64,000 nucleotides of DNA from Labilithrix sp. (GCA_019637105.1 JAHBWF010000015.1:1-64000), one strand, 5' to 3'. Shown: positions 44,517 to 53,842, counted from the first letter of the stretch. Program-made: numbers and translations. The notes: generated from the sequence alone by a model not told the origin.

Positions 44517-45686
44517 TCAGTTGCCGGCCTTCTGCTGCGTCGGCGTCGTGGTCGGCTGCGGCGTGTCCGTCTTGACCTCGACGCGCGGCTTGTCCTCGTT
44601 CTGCTTGATCGAGTAGCGGACGAGCGCGCGGAGGACCTGGTTGCGCTCGACGTTGCCGACGAGGCTCTTGATGTCCTCGTAGACCGTCGGATCGACGAGG
44701 AGCGCCCCCACGGTGCCGCGGCCCGCCTTCATGTTGGCGACGATCTCGCGCAGGTCGTCGCTCATCGCGTTGACGTTGCCCATCAGGTGCTGCGTCTGGT
44801 CGTCCCCGTAGACCACCGCGTGCGCCAGGCCGTTGCCGGTGCGGACGGCCTCGAGGCTCTTGTGGAGCTCCACCATCGTCCCGGTCATCCCCTGCGCGAG
44901 CTGATCGTCGTAGATCACCGTGTGCGCGAGGCCCGGCCCGCTCTTCACGCGGCCGCTCACGTCGCGGGCGTCGGCGCTCACGCGCGCCAGGTTGGAGGTG
45001 GTCACCTCGAGGTTGGCGAGGATCCGATCGACGCGCTTCGCCTCTTCGGCGTCGAAGATCATCCGGTGCGCGACGCCGTCCTTCTGCGAGACGCCCTCGA
45101 GGATCTCGCGGAGCGCGTGGACCGTGCCCTGGAGGTCCTCCTTGAAGCGGTCGTCGGCGATGCCCTCCGTCACGCGCTGGATGTTCTCGAGCGAGGCCTT
45201 CGCGCTCTGGACGGCGCCCTGGGCGTCCGCCATGAGATCGGGGGGCGTCGCCGTGACGAGCCACCCGTCGGGCGTCACGACGGCGTTCGGGTCCTTCCCC
45301 TGCTTTCGCTGCTCGTCCGCGGTCTTCTTGTCCCAGGCGAGCTGCACCATCTTGTCGCCGAGGAGGCCCTTGCCCTCGATCGTGGCGACGGTCGCGTTCC
45401 GGATGCGCCCGGCCTCCGTCCGCGCGACGGAGAGGGTGACGTAGACCTTGTGGTCGTCGGCGTCCTTGCCGTGCTCCACCGCGTCGACCGAGCCGATGTC
45501 GATGCCGCCCATGCGGACGACCGAGCCGGGCCGAAGCCCGACGACGTCGTCGTAGGCGGCGCGGTATTTCACCTTCCGGTCCCAGACGCGCCAGTTCTCG
45601 CCGATCGTGAAGACGGCGATCGTCGACAGGACGAGCCCGATGAAGACGAACACCCCCACCTTGAGCGTTCGGGCTTTGGCACTCAC
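44517..45686 (-). CDS. mlaD: MCE/MlaD-type lipid-transport protein
   Basis: 389 residues. Single N-terminal TM (VGVFVFIGLVLSTIAVFTIG, 10-29), MCE domain about 40-140 (GLRPGSVVRMGGIDIGSV, VATIEGKGLLGDKMVQL), then a long helical region that forms the tunnel-like extension of longer MCE proteins, and a Thr/Gln-rich tail. Predicted to carry phospholipid across the periplasm, powered by the adjacent ATPase. GTG start at 45686 overlaps the TGA stop of mlaF (GTGA). The permease MlaE is not in the window. Confidence 0.88.
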   Translation of the reverse strand: MSAKARTLKVGVFVFIGLVLSTIAVFTIGENWRVWDRKVKYRAAYDDVVGLRPGSVVRMGGIDIGSVDAVEHGKDADDHKVYVTLSVARTEAGRIRNATVATIEGKGLLGDKMVQLAWDKKTADEQRKQGKDPNAVVTPDGWLVTATPPDLMADAQGAVQSAKASLENIQRVTEGIADDRFKEDLQGTVHALREILEGVSQKDGVAHRMIFDAEEAKRVDRILANLEVTTSNLARVSADARDVSGRVKSGPGLAHTVIYDDQLAQGMTGTMVELHKSLEAVRTGNGLAHAVVYGDDQTQHLMGNVNAMSDDLREIVANMKAGRGTVGALLVDPTVYEDIKSLVGNVERNQVLRALVRYSIKQNEDKPRVEVKTDTPQPTTTPTQQKAGN

Positions 45687-46468
45687 GACGTCGAGAGTAG
45701 CACGGAGACGTCCTCCACCTCCGGCGCCTTGCCGTCGATGAAGTCACGTACGTAGGGATTCTGCGTGCGGCGGAAATCTTCCGGCGTCCCCTCCATCATC
45801 AAGCGTCCTTTTCCGAGCATCACGATGCGGTCCGAGACGGAGAACGCCGTGCCCATGTCGTGGGTGACGACCACGCTGGTCAGGTTCAGCGCCCGTTTGA
45901 TGCCGCGAATCAGGTTGTTGATGCGCGCCGTGTTGATCGGATCGAGGCCGGTGGTGGGCTCGTCGTAGAGCAGCACCTCGGGCTGCAGCGCCAGGGTGCG
46001 GGCGAGGCCTACACGTTTCTTCATGCCGCCGGAGAGATCGCTCGGGCGCATCTCCTCGATCCCGGGGAGCCCGACGCTCTCGAGGGACTGGGCGACGCGA
46101 CGCCGGATCTCCTCGTCGGACATCGTGTTCCAGTTCTGCTCGCGGAGGCCGTAGGCCACGTTCTCGCCGACGCTGAGCGAGTCGAACAGCGCGGCGCCCT
46201 GGAAGAGGTAGGCGACGCGACGTCGGACCTCGTAGAGCTCGAGCTCCGTCATCTTCGTCACGTCGCGGCCGTCGAAGAAGATGGCGCCGCTGTCGGCCTC
46301 GAGCAGGCCGATCAGCATCTTCAGCATGACGCTCTTGCCGCTGCCCGACGGCCCGAGGATCGTCACGGTCTCGCCGCGGTAGATGGCGAACTCCAGCCCG
46401 TTGTAGACGACCTTCGGACCGAAGGCCTTCTTGATGTGGTTGAAGTGGATGAGCGGCGCCTGGGTCAT
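45683..46468 (-). CDS. mlaF: ABC transporter ATPase, MlaF-like
   Basis: 261 residues, usual length. Walker A GPSGSGKS, ABC signature LSGGM, Walker B EVLLYDEPTTGLD and the H-loop TSVVVTHDM are all present. The FEMALE-specific segment (DLSGGMKKRVGLART) matches MCE-associated ATPases. Cytoplasmic, drives the MlaD-type lipid transporter. ATG 46468 was preferred over 46543 because homology starts there. Confidence 0.9.
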   Translation of the reverse strand: MTQAPLIHFNHIKKAFGPKVVYNGLEFAIYRGETVTILGPSGSGKSVMLKMLIGLLEADSGAIFFDGRDVTKMTELELYEVRRRVAYLFQGAALFDSLSVGENVAYGLREQNWNTMSDEEIRRRVAQSLESVGLPGIEEMRPSDLSGGMKKRVGLARTLALQPEVLLYDEPTTGLDPINTARINNLIRGIKRALNLTSVVVTHDMGTAFSVSDRIVMLGKGRLMMEGTPEDFRRTQNPYVRDFIDGKAPEVEDVSVLLSTS

Positions 46469-46581
46469 GGCACGCGAGCGCGGTCCCGGCTGCCCCGGGC
46501 GCGTCGCCGGGCACAATCTACCAACTCGCGGCGCGCAGCCCAACCACCAGCGTCGCGCCGGTCAGCGCGCGCCGCCGCCGG

Positions 46582-46887
46582 TCAGCGCGTGTCGATCGCG
46601 AGCCAGACGTCGTCGAGGCAGAGCTCGCCCCGCGCGCGGTCGGTGAGCTTCAAATCGGCGAGCCTCGCGGGGCGCCCGTTCAGCGTCACCTTCGTGCGGG
46701 CCGGATCGATCCGCCCCGTCACGGCGTGCTGGGCGCTCGCGATGGTCAGCTTCGCGGGCTCGATCGACGTGATCACGCCGTGGACGCGGCGCTCCGTGGC
46801 GAGGTCGCCGGCTGCGGCGCGGACGTCCACCGGCGGGCTCGCACCGAGCAGCGTGACGGCGAACACGACGAGCCCGAGCTTCTTCAC
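46582..46887 (-). CDS. Small exported protein (101 aa), unknown function
   Basis: Signal peptide 1-25 (VVFAVTLLGASPPVDVRAAA) and a small beta domain (GVITSIEPAKLTIASAQHAV) resembling OB-like or DUF5666-type modules that bind small ligands. GTG start 46887 follows GGAAGGGG by 5 bp. Sits between secF (148 bp) and mlaF (113 bp) on the same strand. Confidence 0.72.
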   Translation of the reverse strand: MKKLGLVVFAVTLLGASPPVDVRAAAGDLATERRVHGVITSIEPAKLTIASAQHAVTGRIDPARTKVTLNGRPARLADLKLTDRARGELCLDDVWLAIDTR

Positions 46888-47035
46888 GGCGACCCCTTCC
46901 TTCGTGCGGCCGGGCTCGACGCCCGGCGCGGGCCGCTCATACCACGTTTCCGGAGGTGCGCCGTCACAAACGGCTGAGCTCCGAGAGGTCGCCGCGGCGC
47001 GGAGACGCGTGGCCGCGGGCCGCGCTGCGCGCCGA

Positions 47036-48256
47036 TCAGGCCGGCTTCGCGCTCAGCCGCTTCTTGACGCTCTTCGTGCTGCCGGGCCGGCCGAGGCGCT
47101 TGTCGATCCACTCGGTCAGCGGCGCCGCGACGTAGATGCTGGAGTACGTGCCGGCGACGATGCCGACGACCATGCCGAAGGCGAAGTCCTTGATGACGCC
47201 GGTGCCCCAGACGAAGAACGCGAGGACCGACAGCATGGTCGCGCCCGACGTGAGGATCGTCCGGGAGAGCGTCTCCGAGACGCTCATGTTGATGATTTCG
47301 CCGAACGATTTGCCGCGGTGCTTGCCGAGGTTCTCGCGGATGCGGTCGTAGACGACGACGGTGTCGTTCATCGAATACCCGACGATGGTGAGCACGACGG
47401 CGATGGTCGACAGCGTGACCTCGCGATGCGTCACGACGAACGCGCCGAGGACGACGACGGCGTCGTGCGTGCAGGCGAGGACGACGCCGGGCGCGAACCG
47501 CAGGTCGAAGCGGAACGCGAGGTAGATCATGATGAACACGATCGAGAGCGCGACCGCGTTGCGCGCGCTGTCGCGGAGCTGCTTCCCGGCCTTCGGGCCG
47601 ACCCACTCGACGCGGAGCGCGTGGTCGGGGACGACGTCGGCGCCGAGCTCCTTGCGGAGGACGTCCATGAGCTGGTCGCCCTTGCTCTGGAGCTGGATCT
47701 CGACGCGGTGATCGCGCTTGTTCACGATCTGCGGGTTCTTGTCCGAGACGCGGAGCGTGACGTTCGGGACGGAGAGCACCTGCGTCTTGACCTTCTCGAG
47801 GTCGGGATCGGCGTCGTAGCGCACGCTGAGCTTGTCGCCGCCGGCGCTGAACTTCACCTCGGTCGCGCGGGCCTCCTTCGGGCAGGTCGACTCGTCGTCG
47901 CCCTCGACGCCGAGGCAGAGCGCCTTCTTCAAGGCCTCCTTCGTCGTGTCGTCGACCGTGCTGATCTCTTGGACGCGGATGAGAAACTGGGACGAATCGT
48001 CCTGCGTCTGGACCTGGACGACGTCCGGCTCGGAGAACTGACCCGAGGCGGTGACCGCGTCGCGGATCTTGCCGCCGTCGACCGGCTTCAAGAACGCGAC
48101 CTCGATCTCCGTGCCCCCGCGGAAGTCCGTGCCGTAGTTCGGGCCCGGGTAGTAGAGCAGGATGACCGACACGACCGTCAGCACGATGGAGAAGGAGATC
48201 CAGTATCTCCTCACCCGCATGAAGTCGTAGACCTTGTGAGACTTGAAGAACTCCAT
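47036..48256 (-). CDS. secF: Protein translocase subunit SecF
   Basis: 406 residues. Six-TM SecF: N-terminal TM (YWISFSIVLTVVSVILLYYP), GTDFRGGTEIEV periplasmic motif, and the C-terminal TM bundle with TIVGYSMNDTVVVYDRIREN. Uses the proton gradient to pull proteins from SecYEG on the periplasmic side. Longer periplasmic P1 region than in E. coli. 68 bp after secD. Confidence 0.95.
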   Translation of the reverse strand: MEFFKSHKVYDFMRVRRYWISFSIVLTVVSVILLYYPGPNYGTDFRGGTEIEVAFLKPVDGGKIRDAVTASGQFSEPDVVQVQTQDDSSQFLIRVQEISTVDDTTKEALKKALCLGVEGDDESTCPKEARATEVKFSAGGDKLSVRYDADPDLEKVKTQVLSVPNVTLRVSDKNPQIVNKRDHRVEIQLQSKGDQLMDVLRKELGADVVPDHALRVEWVGPKAGKQLRDSARNAVALSIVFIMIYLAFRFDLRFAPGVVLACTHDAVVVLGAFVVTHREVTLSTIAVVLTIVGYSMNDTVVVYDRIRENLGKHRGKSFGEIINMSVSETLSRTILTSGATMLSVLAFFVWGTGVIKDFAFGMVVGIVAGTYSSIYVAAPLTEWIDKRLGRPGSTKSVKKRLSAKPA

Positions 48257-48324
48257 GTGTCTTTCCGGTTCGGTCTCTCTTCATTCGAGAGGTGTCGCCT
48301 CTCGAGACGAATTCACCTTCGCCC

Positions 48325-50400
48325 TCAGAACTCCGCGCCGACGCTGAGGCGCTTCACCTTCGCTCCACGCACCCAGTACTCGAAGACGAGGCGGGTGCAG
48401 AAGACGCTGGTGAAGAGGCTGGCGATGATGCCGATGATGAGGGTGATGGCGAAGCCCTTGACCGGGCCGGTGCCGTACTGCGCGAGGATGAGGCCGGAGA
48501 TGAAGATCGTGACGTGGCCGTCGACGATGGCCGAAAAAGCCTTGTCGTAGCCCGCGTCGACCGCCGCGCGGATGCTGCGCCCCGCGCGGAGCTCCTCGCG
48601 AATGCGCTCGTTGATGAGGACGTTCGCGTCGACGGCCATACCGACCGTGAGCGCCAGCCCCGCGATGCCGGGGAGCGTCAGCGTGCCGCTGAAGGACGCG
48701 AGGATCGCGAGCTGGAGCAGGAGGTTGAAGACGACGGCGGCGTCGGCGACGAAGCCGGAGCCGCGGTAGTAGAGGAGCATGAAGGCGAGGACGAGCCCCA
48801 CGCCCGCGACCGCGCCCATGGCGCCCTTCGCGATCGCGTCGTCGCCGAGCGTCGGGCCGATGATCGACTCGTTCGACAGCTGGATCGGCGCCGGGAGCGC
48901 GCCCGAGCGGAGCACCATCTCGAGCTTCTCGGCCGACTTGAGCTGCTGATCCGGATCGCCCGCGCCCATCGTGATGCTCGCGCGGCCGCCGCCGATCTTC
49001 GAGCGGATGACCGGCGCGGAGTTGATCGTGTCGTCGAGGATGATCGCGAAGCGGCGGTTGATGTTGTCGCCGGTGATCTGCTCGAAGCGATCGGCGCCCG
49101 CCGGGCTGAAGGTGATCGCGACGTACACCTCGGGCACGCCGCTCTTCTGGTCGATCGCGCGCTGGGCGTCGGTGATGTACTCGCCCGTCACGTCCGCGCG
49201 GCTGCGGAGGTAGAACGTCCGCCAGCCGTCCTCGGTCGAGTGGCCGGTGTCGGGGTCGTAGTCCTCGGTCTTCTCGTAGCCGACGGTGTGGTCGTCCGGG
49301 ACGTCGAGCGTCTTGACGAAGTCCTTCAGCTTGTCGAGCGCGATCTGCATCGCCTTGATGCGAGCGACCTCGTCTTCCTTGGTGCTCTTGCCGTCGAGCT
49401 CGGCCGGGATCTTGATCGAGAAGAACTGGCGACGGGCGCTTTGCTTCTGGCCGTTGACCTCGCCGAGCGGCGCGTTCTCGATGCGGATCTCGATGCCTTC
49501 GGGGACGGTCTTCTCGTCGACCTTGCCGAAGAAGTCCGCCTCGTCGTCCACCATCTTGAACTCGAGGCGGGCGGTCTTGCGGATGATCTCCTTGATCTCC
49601 TCGAACTGGGCGCGGTTCGAGCCGGGCACCTCGACGATGATGTCCTCGTCGCGCGTCGTGACGCTCGCCTCGCGGAGACCGAGCTCGTCGACGCGGCGGT
49701 TGACGGTGTCCTTCGCCTGCGTGACCGCGCGCTCGCGGGTCTGGGTCTCGACCTCGGCGCGCAGCTTGAAGGCGACCTCGCCCTCGCCGCTCTTCATCTG
49801 AGCGAGCTCCTGGGCGAATTTCTTCTGGAAGCGATCGTCGATCATCTTCACGTCGGCGGGGTCCTTGAACTTGATGCGCAGGACCGCGCTCTCCGGCGTG
49901 TAGATGTGGACCTTCTCGTCGAGCAGCTTGAGCTCCGGCTGCTTGAGGAGCCCCTCGCCCTCGTGGATCTTGTAGGCGGTCGCCAGCTCCTGGCGCATCT
50001 CGTCCGCGAACTTGTCGCGCTTGTCGCGCAGGGCCTCTTCGACCTCGACGGTGTAGACCAGGCGCAGGCCTCCCTGGAGGTCGAGGCCCTTGACGACGCC
50101 GAACGTGATGTTGTCGCGCACGTACTGGGGACAGCGGAAGCGCGCGTGACCGTCCTTGGTCCGGCTGAGGTCCTCGAACGTCGGGAGGAGCACGACGATC
50201 GAGCCGAAGAAGACGGCCGCGACGAAGCCCACCTTGATGCGCCACGCGCTGTCCATGATCGGCAGCGCGGTGACGAGCGCCCAGATCACGGTGAGCCCCA
50301 TGAGGACGACGCCCCAGAAGTTGTCGGCGCGGTAGAAGGCGTAACCGGCAGCGCCGGAGACGGCGATGACGATGAGGGAGTTTCGCTGAGAGCTGGTCAT
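48325..50400 (-). CDS. secD: Protein translocase subunit SecD
   Basis: 691 residues, a long SecD. Two to three extra TM helices at the N-terminus (about 8-70) precede the usual first TM; GLDLQGGLRLVYTV, a large P1 periplasmic head (about 110-470), PAPIQLSNESIIGPTLGDDA and the C-terminal TM bundle with ALTVGMAVDANVLINERIRE. Works with SecF. ATG 50400, 61 bp after yajC. Confidence 0.95.
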   Translation of the reverse strand: MTSSQRNSLIVIAVSGAAGYAFYRADNFWGVVLMGLTVIWALVTALPIMDSAWRIKVGFVAAVFFGSIVVLLPTFEDLSRTKDGHARFRCPQYVRDNITFGVVKGLDLQGGLRLVYTVEVEEALRDKRDKFADEMRQELATAYKIHEGEGLLKQPELKLLDEKVHIYTPESAVLRIKFKDPADVKMIDDRFQKKFAQELAQMKSGEGEVAFKLRAEVETQTRERAVTQAKDTVNRRVDELGLREASVTTRDEDIIVEVPGSNRAQFEEIKEIIRKTARLEFKMVDDEADFFGKVDEKTVPEGIEIRIENAPLGEVNGQKQSARRQFFSIKIPAELDGKSTKEDEVARIKAMQIALDKLKDFVKTLDVPDDHTVGYEKTEDYDPDTGHSTEDGWRTFYLRSRADVTGEYITDAQRAIDQKSGVPEVYVAITFSPAGADRFEQITGDNINRRFAIILDDTINSAPVIRSKIGGGRASITMGAGDPDQQLKSAEKLEMVLRSGALPAPIQLSNESIIGPTLGDDAIAKGAMGAVAGVGLVLAFMLLYYRGSGFVADAAVVFNLLLQLAILASFSGTLTLPGIAGLALTVGMAVDANVLINERIREELRAGRSIRAAVDAGYDKAFSAIVDGHVTIFISGLILAQYGTGPVKGFAITLIIGIIASLFTSVFCTRLVFEYWVRGAKVKRLSVGAEF

Positions 50401-50461
50401 CGAGTTGGGCCCGCTTTCGACGCTGACGGAGACAGGTAGCCGAACCGCCGGTGGCGCAGGT

Positions 50462-50875
50462 TCATTTCTTGTCTGCGGTCGCTTTCGCTTCCTTGAGGTC
50501 GGACAGCTCCTTGTCCGTCTTCGTGGCGGCCTGCGCCTCGAACGACGAGACCGCGCTCGCGAGGACCTGGACCGTCGTCCCCGGCGCGATCTTCACCTTC
50601 GCGATGCGCTCGTCGAGCTCGACGAGCTCGCCGATGAGGCCGGCCTGCGTGACGACCTTGTCGCCCTTCTTGAGGTTCTTGCGCGCCTCCTGCTCCTTCT
50701 TCTGGCGCCGGAAGCTCATGAAGAGGAACGGCACCAGGATCAGGAACGGGAGCAGCATCGTGATCATGCTGCCGCCCGGCGGGCTCTGCTGGGCGGGGGC
50801 GCCGGCGGGCACCTCCTGGGTCGTGCCTGGCGTGCCCTGCTTGGGCTGGACGTTCTGGAAGAAGTAGAGGGACAT
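50462..50875 (-). CDS. yajC: Preprotein translocase subunit YajC
   Basis: 137 residues. One TM (ITMLLPFLILVPFLFMSFRR, about 36-55) followed by the conserved KKEQEARKNLKKGDKVVTQA and GLIGELVELDERIAKVKIAP domain. Partner of SecDF at the translocon. ATG 50875 has GGAGC upstream; the in-frame ATG at 50971 only adds an unrelated Arg/Gly-rich stretch. Confidence 0.92.
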   Translation of the reverse strand: MSLYFFQNVQPKQGTPGTTQEVPAGAPAQQSPPGGSMITMLLPFLILVPFLFMSFRRQKKEQEARKNLKKGDKVVTQAGLIGELVELDERIAKVKIAPGTTVQVLASAVSSFEAQAATKTDKELSDLKEAKATADKK

Positions 50876-51043
50876 CCGACGAGCTCCGGCTCCGCCCCTG
50901 CAAAGCCCCCGGTGGGAGCCGGAGTTCGGGCGAAGAATCGGGGGATTAGTCGAATCGTCCGATGGGGTCAATCGGACCGCGCCGCGGTGCCGGACAGGCT
51001 CGGCGTCGTCCCTGGCGGGTCGTCCCCGGCGGGTCGCCTCTGC

Positions 51044-52015
51044 CTAGTCGTCCTTGGCGCAGCGGAAGCCGACGTTCGGTCCCATCTCGCGGGCGGAGCC
51101 CCAGTTGCGGCTCGTCGTCTTGGCCTGGGAGGGCAGGCTGAGCCAGCCGCCGCCGCGGAGCACGTGGCTGGCTCCCGCGCGGGGAGAGAGGTCCGACACG
51201 GCCTCCCCGTACCAGTCCGCGACCCACTCCTCGACGTTCCCGCTCATGTCGTGGAGCCCGTAGGGGCTCGCGCCCCCGGGGCGGCTCCCGACGCGCGCCG
51301 GCCTCTTGCCGCTGCAGCTCCGCTGCGTCTTCTCGCTCGCGAGCGTGACCGCCGTGCCGCAGCCGGAGGCGCCGCCCCCGCCCCACGGGTACTTGCTCGC
51401 GGACGTGCCGCGCGCGGCGAGCTCCCACTCCACCTCGCGGGGGAGCCGCTTGTTCATCGCGGCGCAGTACGCCTGCGCGCTCGTCCAGGGGACGCACGAG
51501 ACGGGGAGCATCGCGTCGCCGAGGTCGTAGGTGCACGACGCGCTCGTCCGCGCGGGCCTCGGGCAGCCGCCGCGCTCGACGCAGGCGCGGTAGGCGCCGA
51601 CGGTCACCTCGGTCTTGTCGATCCAGAACGGCGACACGACGACGACGCGCGCGGGCCGCTCGTTCGGCGGCGCCTTCGTGTCGTCGGATCCCATGGTGAA
51701 GCGTCCGCCGGGGATCCGCACCATGCCGTCCTTGGTCACCGTCGCGACGCGGACGACCGCGGGGTGCTTCGACGCGGGCGCGGACGGCGGGGCGTGATCC
51801 GGCTCTTCGCCGTCGCCGTCGAGATCCGGGCTCGGCGGGGGCTCCGCGGCCTTCGCGTTCGCTCCGGCGGCCGCGTTCGCGCCGGCCGCCTCGCCCGCCG
51901 AGGCCGCGTTCGTCGCGGACCGCCCCGGCGGCGCCGCGTCCTCGGCGAACGCGAGTGGGATCGGGAGCGCGAACGCGAGGACGATCAGGCGTCGCTGCGA
52001 GCTCGGAGACCGCAT
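51044..52015 (-). CDS. Exported SUMF1-domain protein without the catalytic Cys pair
   Basis: 323 residues. Signal peptide 1-24, Ala/Pro linker, then a formylglycine-generating-enzyme-like fold: GGRFTMGSDD, EVTVGAYRACV, LPREVEWELAARG, YGLHDMSGNVEEWVADW, VLRGGGW, VGFRC. The two copper-binding Cys of true FGE, expected just after RGG.W, are absent (RGGGWLSLPSQAKTTSRNWG), so sulphatase activation is unlikely. Other uses of this fold include C-type-lectin-like binding. Confidence 0.86.
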   Translation of the reverse strand: MRSPSSQRRLIVLAFALPIPLAFAEDAAPPGRSATNAASAGEAAGANAAAGANAKAAEPPPSPDLDGDGEEPDHAPPSAPASKHPAVVRVATVTKDGMVRIPGGRFTMGSDDTKAPPNERPARVVVVSPFWIDKTEVTVGAYRACVERGGCPRPARTSASCTYDLGDAMLPVSCVPWTSAQAYCAAMNKRLPREVEWELAARGTSASKYPWGGGGASGCGTAVTLASEKTQRSCSGKRPARVGSRPGGASPYGLHDMSGNVEEWVADWYGEAVSDLSPRAGASHVLRGGGWLSLPSQAKTTSRNWGSAREMGPNVGFRCAKDD

Positions 52016-52051
52016 GCTCGCCGTCGAATCTAGCACGCGGCGGCGCGCGGA

Positions 52052-53842
52052 TCAGGCCACGCCGACGGGCCTCCCCGGATCGGGCTCGTCGCGCGGCGCG
52101 GAGAGGACGTCGCGCGTCGCCTCGAAGGCGCGCCGCGCCACCTCCGGTCGCCTCTGCGCGGCGCCCGGCAGGTTCGCCGACGAGCCGCGCGGCGGCGCCT
52201 CCGTCGAGCGGGGACCTGAGCGCACGCGAGGCGACCGCCGCGGAGCCGCGTCCGGCAGCGACGGCCGCCAGCGACGTCGGGGTGGGCTCCACCTTCGCCG
52301 AGCGCGCGAGAGGCAGAGCGCGCGACGCTCGCGCACGACGGTGCGCGCGGCCTCCGGCAGGACGCCGCTCGGGTCGGCGCCCAGGACGCCGAGGACGGCG
52401 CCGTCGGGCAGCGGCACGACCGCGCCGGCGCTCGCGACGCCGCGCTCGGTCGCGATCACCAGCCGAGGAGCGCGGCGCGCCATCCCTCCCCGCGCGTGAT
52501 CGCGCGAGGCCAGGACGTCGACCAGCGCGCCGGCGCCGGGCGTCGTCGCCGTGACGATCCCGTGCGCGCGGAGCCCGACGCCGCTCGCGAGCGACGCGCC
52601 GACCGCGCGGAGCACGGCCTCCGCCGCGGCGACGTCGTCGAGGACGAAGCGGATCGCGATCTCGCGCTCGGGCCGCGGCTCGCCGGACGGCGCGGGGGCC
52701 TCCGGCGCGCGCGTCGCGCGCGGGAGCGAGTGCTCCACGTCCATGAAGGAGAAGACGCGGCGGCCGCGCTCGTCGGCGAGCATGTTCTCGCAGACGGCCG
52801 CGAGATCGGCGACGTCGAACGCCGGCCCCGTCGCGCCGACGAAGAGCTTCGGGATGCGGCCGATGCCGGGGAACCCGGGGGCCCAGGTGATCGCGTCGGT
52901 GAACGCGGACTTCAACTCGCGCGCGAGCAGGCCGCCTTGCGCGAGCGGCTCGTCGGCGGGCTCGAGCACCGTGATCGCGAGCGCGCGCGCGAGCGCCTTC
53001 ACGAGCCGCGGCCCGGGGAACGGTCGGAGCGAGGTGACGTGGACCGCGCCGACGTCGTAGCCGCGCGCGCGGAGCTCGCCGGTCGCGTGGAAGAGCGCGT
53101 CGCCGACGGGCCCGAGCCCGACGAGGACGAGCGGCGACTCGCCGAGCGGGATCTTGTCGAACGTGTCGTGGCGGCGCCCCGAGACCGCGCCGTACTCGCG
53201 CAGCGCCGCGCCGAGCGCGAACGGAGCGCGCTCGGCGAACGCGCGATCGCCCGCGGCGGCGCGGGCGCCGTCCGCCTTGGAGCGCGCGCGCGCCGCCGGA
53301 CCGACGAACGCCTGGACGGCCTTGTCCTCCGGGACGCCGACCATCGCCGCGGCGCGGCCGGCCGCGTGCTGCGCGCGGCCGAGCCCGTGGACGACGACGA
53401 ACGGCACGCCCGAGTCCTCGGCCGCGCGCCGCGCGACCAGCGTGAGATCGAAGGAGTCCTCCGGCCCCGCCGCGGAGAGGACTCCCCAGCCCAGGTCGGT
53501 CAGCGCCGCGAGCTCCTCGGCGCCGTGACCGGCGATCGCGTGCGCGACGATCCCGAGGCGGGCGCTCGCCGCGCGGCGCATCGCGTCACGCGCCGACGCG
53601 AGCCGCTCGACGGGCGCGATCACCGTCGCGCGCGTGCTCTTGTCGGCGAGCGAGCACGCCTCGAGGATGGCGTGGGCGAGGTCGCCGTTCTCGGTCGTGT
53701 CGCCGAGGACGCGGCTGCCCGCGCCCTTCTCGGCGGCGGCGATGGCGCCCGCCACGTCGAGCATCTCCAGACGCGTCGGCGTCGCCGGGCGCGTGGACGA
53801 GACGGCCGGAGACTCCGTCGTGCGGTCGAGCTCATCGTGCAT
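52052..53842 (-). CDS. Stand-alone PFOR alpha-type protein (domains I-II and gamma-like), possible paired frameshifts
   Basis: 596 residues. N-terminal region resembles the pyrimidine-binding domain of 2-oxoacid:ferredoxin oxidoreductases (ATVIAPVERL, LTDLGWGVLSAAGPEDSFDL, VPFVVVHGLG), then the domain II-like part (VHVTSLRPFPGPRLVKALAR, VLEPADEPLAQGG) and a gamma-like part (IAIRFVLDDVAAAEAVLRAV). No thiamine-binding beta subunit or ferredoxin domain is fused or adjacent. Between about 52302 and 52170 the open frame becomes Arg/Pro/Trp-rich while the alternate frame reads VEPTPTSLAAVAAGRGSAAV; the normal frame then resumes (RRPEVARRAFEATRDVL). Two compensating indels are likely. Confidence 0.72.
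   Translation of the reverse strand: MHDELDRTTESPAVSSTRPATPTRLEMLDVAGAIAAAEKGAGSRVLGDTTENGDLAHAILEACSLADKSTRATVIAPVERLASARDAMRRAASARLGIVAHAIAGHGAEELAALTDLGWGVLSAAGPEDSFDLTLVARRAAEDSGVPFVVVHGLGRAQHAAGRAAAMVGVPEDKAVQAFVGPAARARSKADGARAAAGDRAFAERAPFALGAALREYGAVSGRRHDTFDKIPLGESPLVLVGLGPVGDALFHATGELRARGYDVGAVHVTSLRPFPGPRLVKALARALAITVLEPADEPLAQGGLLARELKSAFTDAITWAPGFPGIGRIPKLFVGATGPAFDVADLAAVCENMLADERGRRVFSFMDVEHSLPRATRAPEAPAPSGEPRPEREIAIRFVLDDVAAAEAVLRAVGASLASGVGLRAHGIVTATTPGAGALVDVLASRDHARGGMARRAPRLVIATERGVASAGAVVPLPDGAVLGVLGADPSGVLPEAARTVVRERRALCLSRARRRWSPPRRRWRPSLPDAAPRRSPRVRSGPRSTEAPPRGSSANLPGAAQRRPEVARRAFEATRDVLSAPRDEPDPGRPVGVA

Noticed and set aside
50946-52292. Minus-strand open frame of 448 residues over the SUMF1 gene
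   Set aside because: Arg-rich shadow of the SUMF1-domain gene; only its first part looks coding, and that part is best explained as a shifted segment of the PFOR-like gene.
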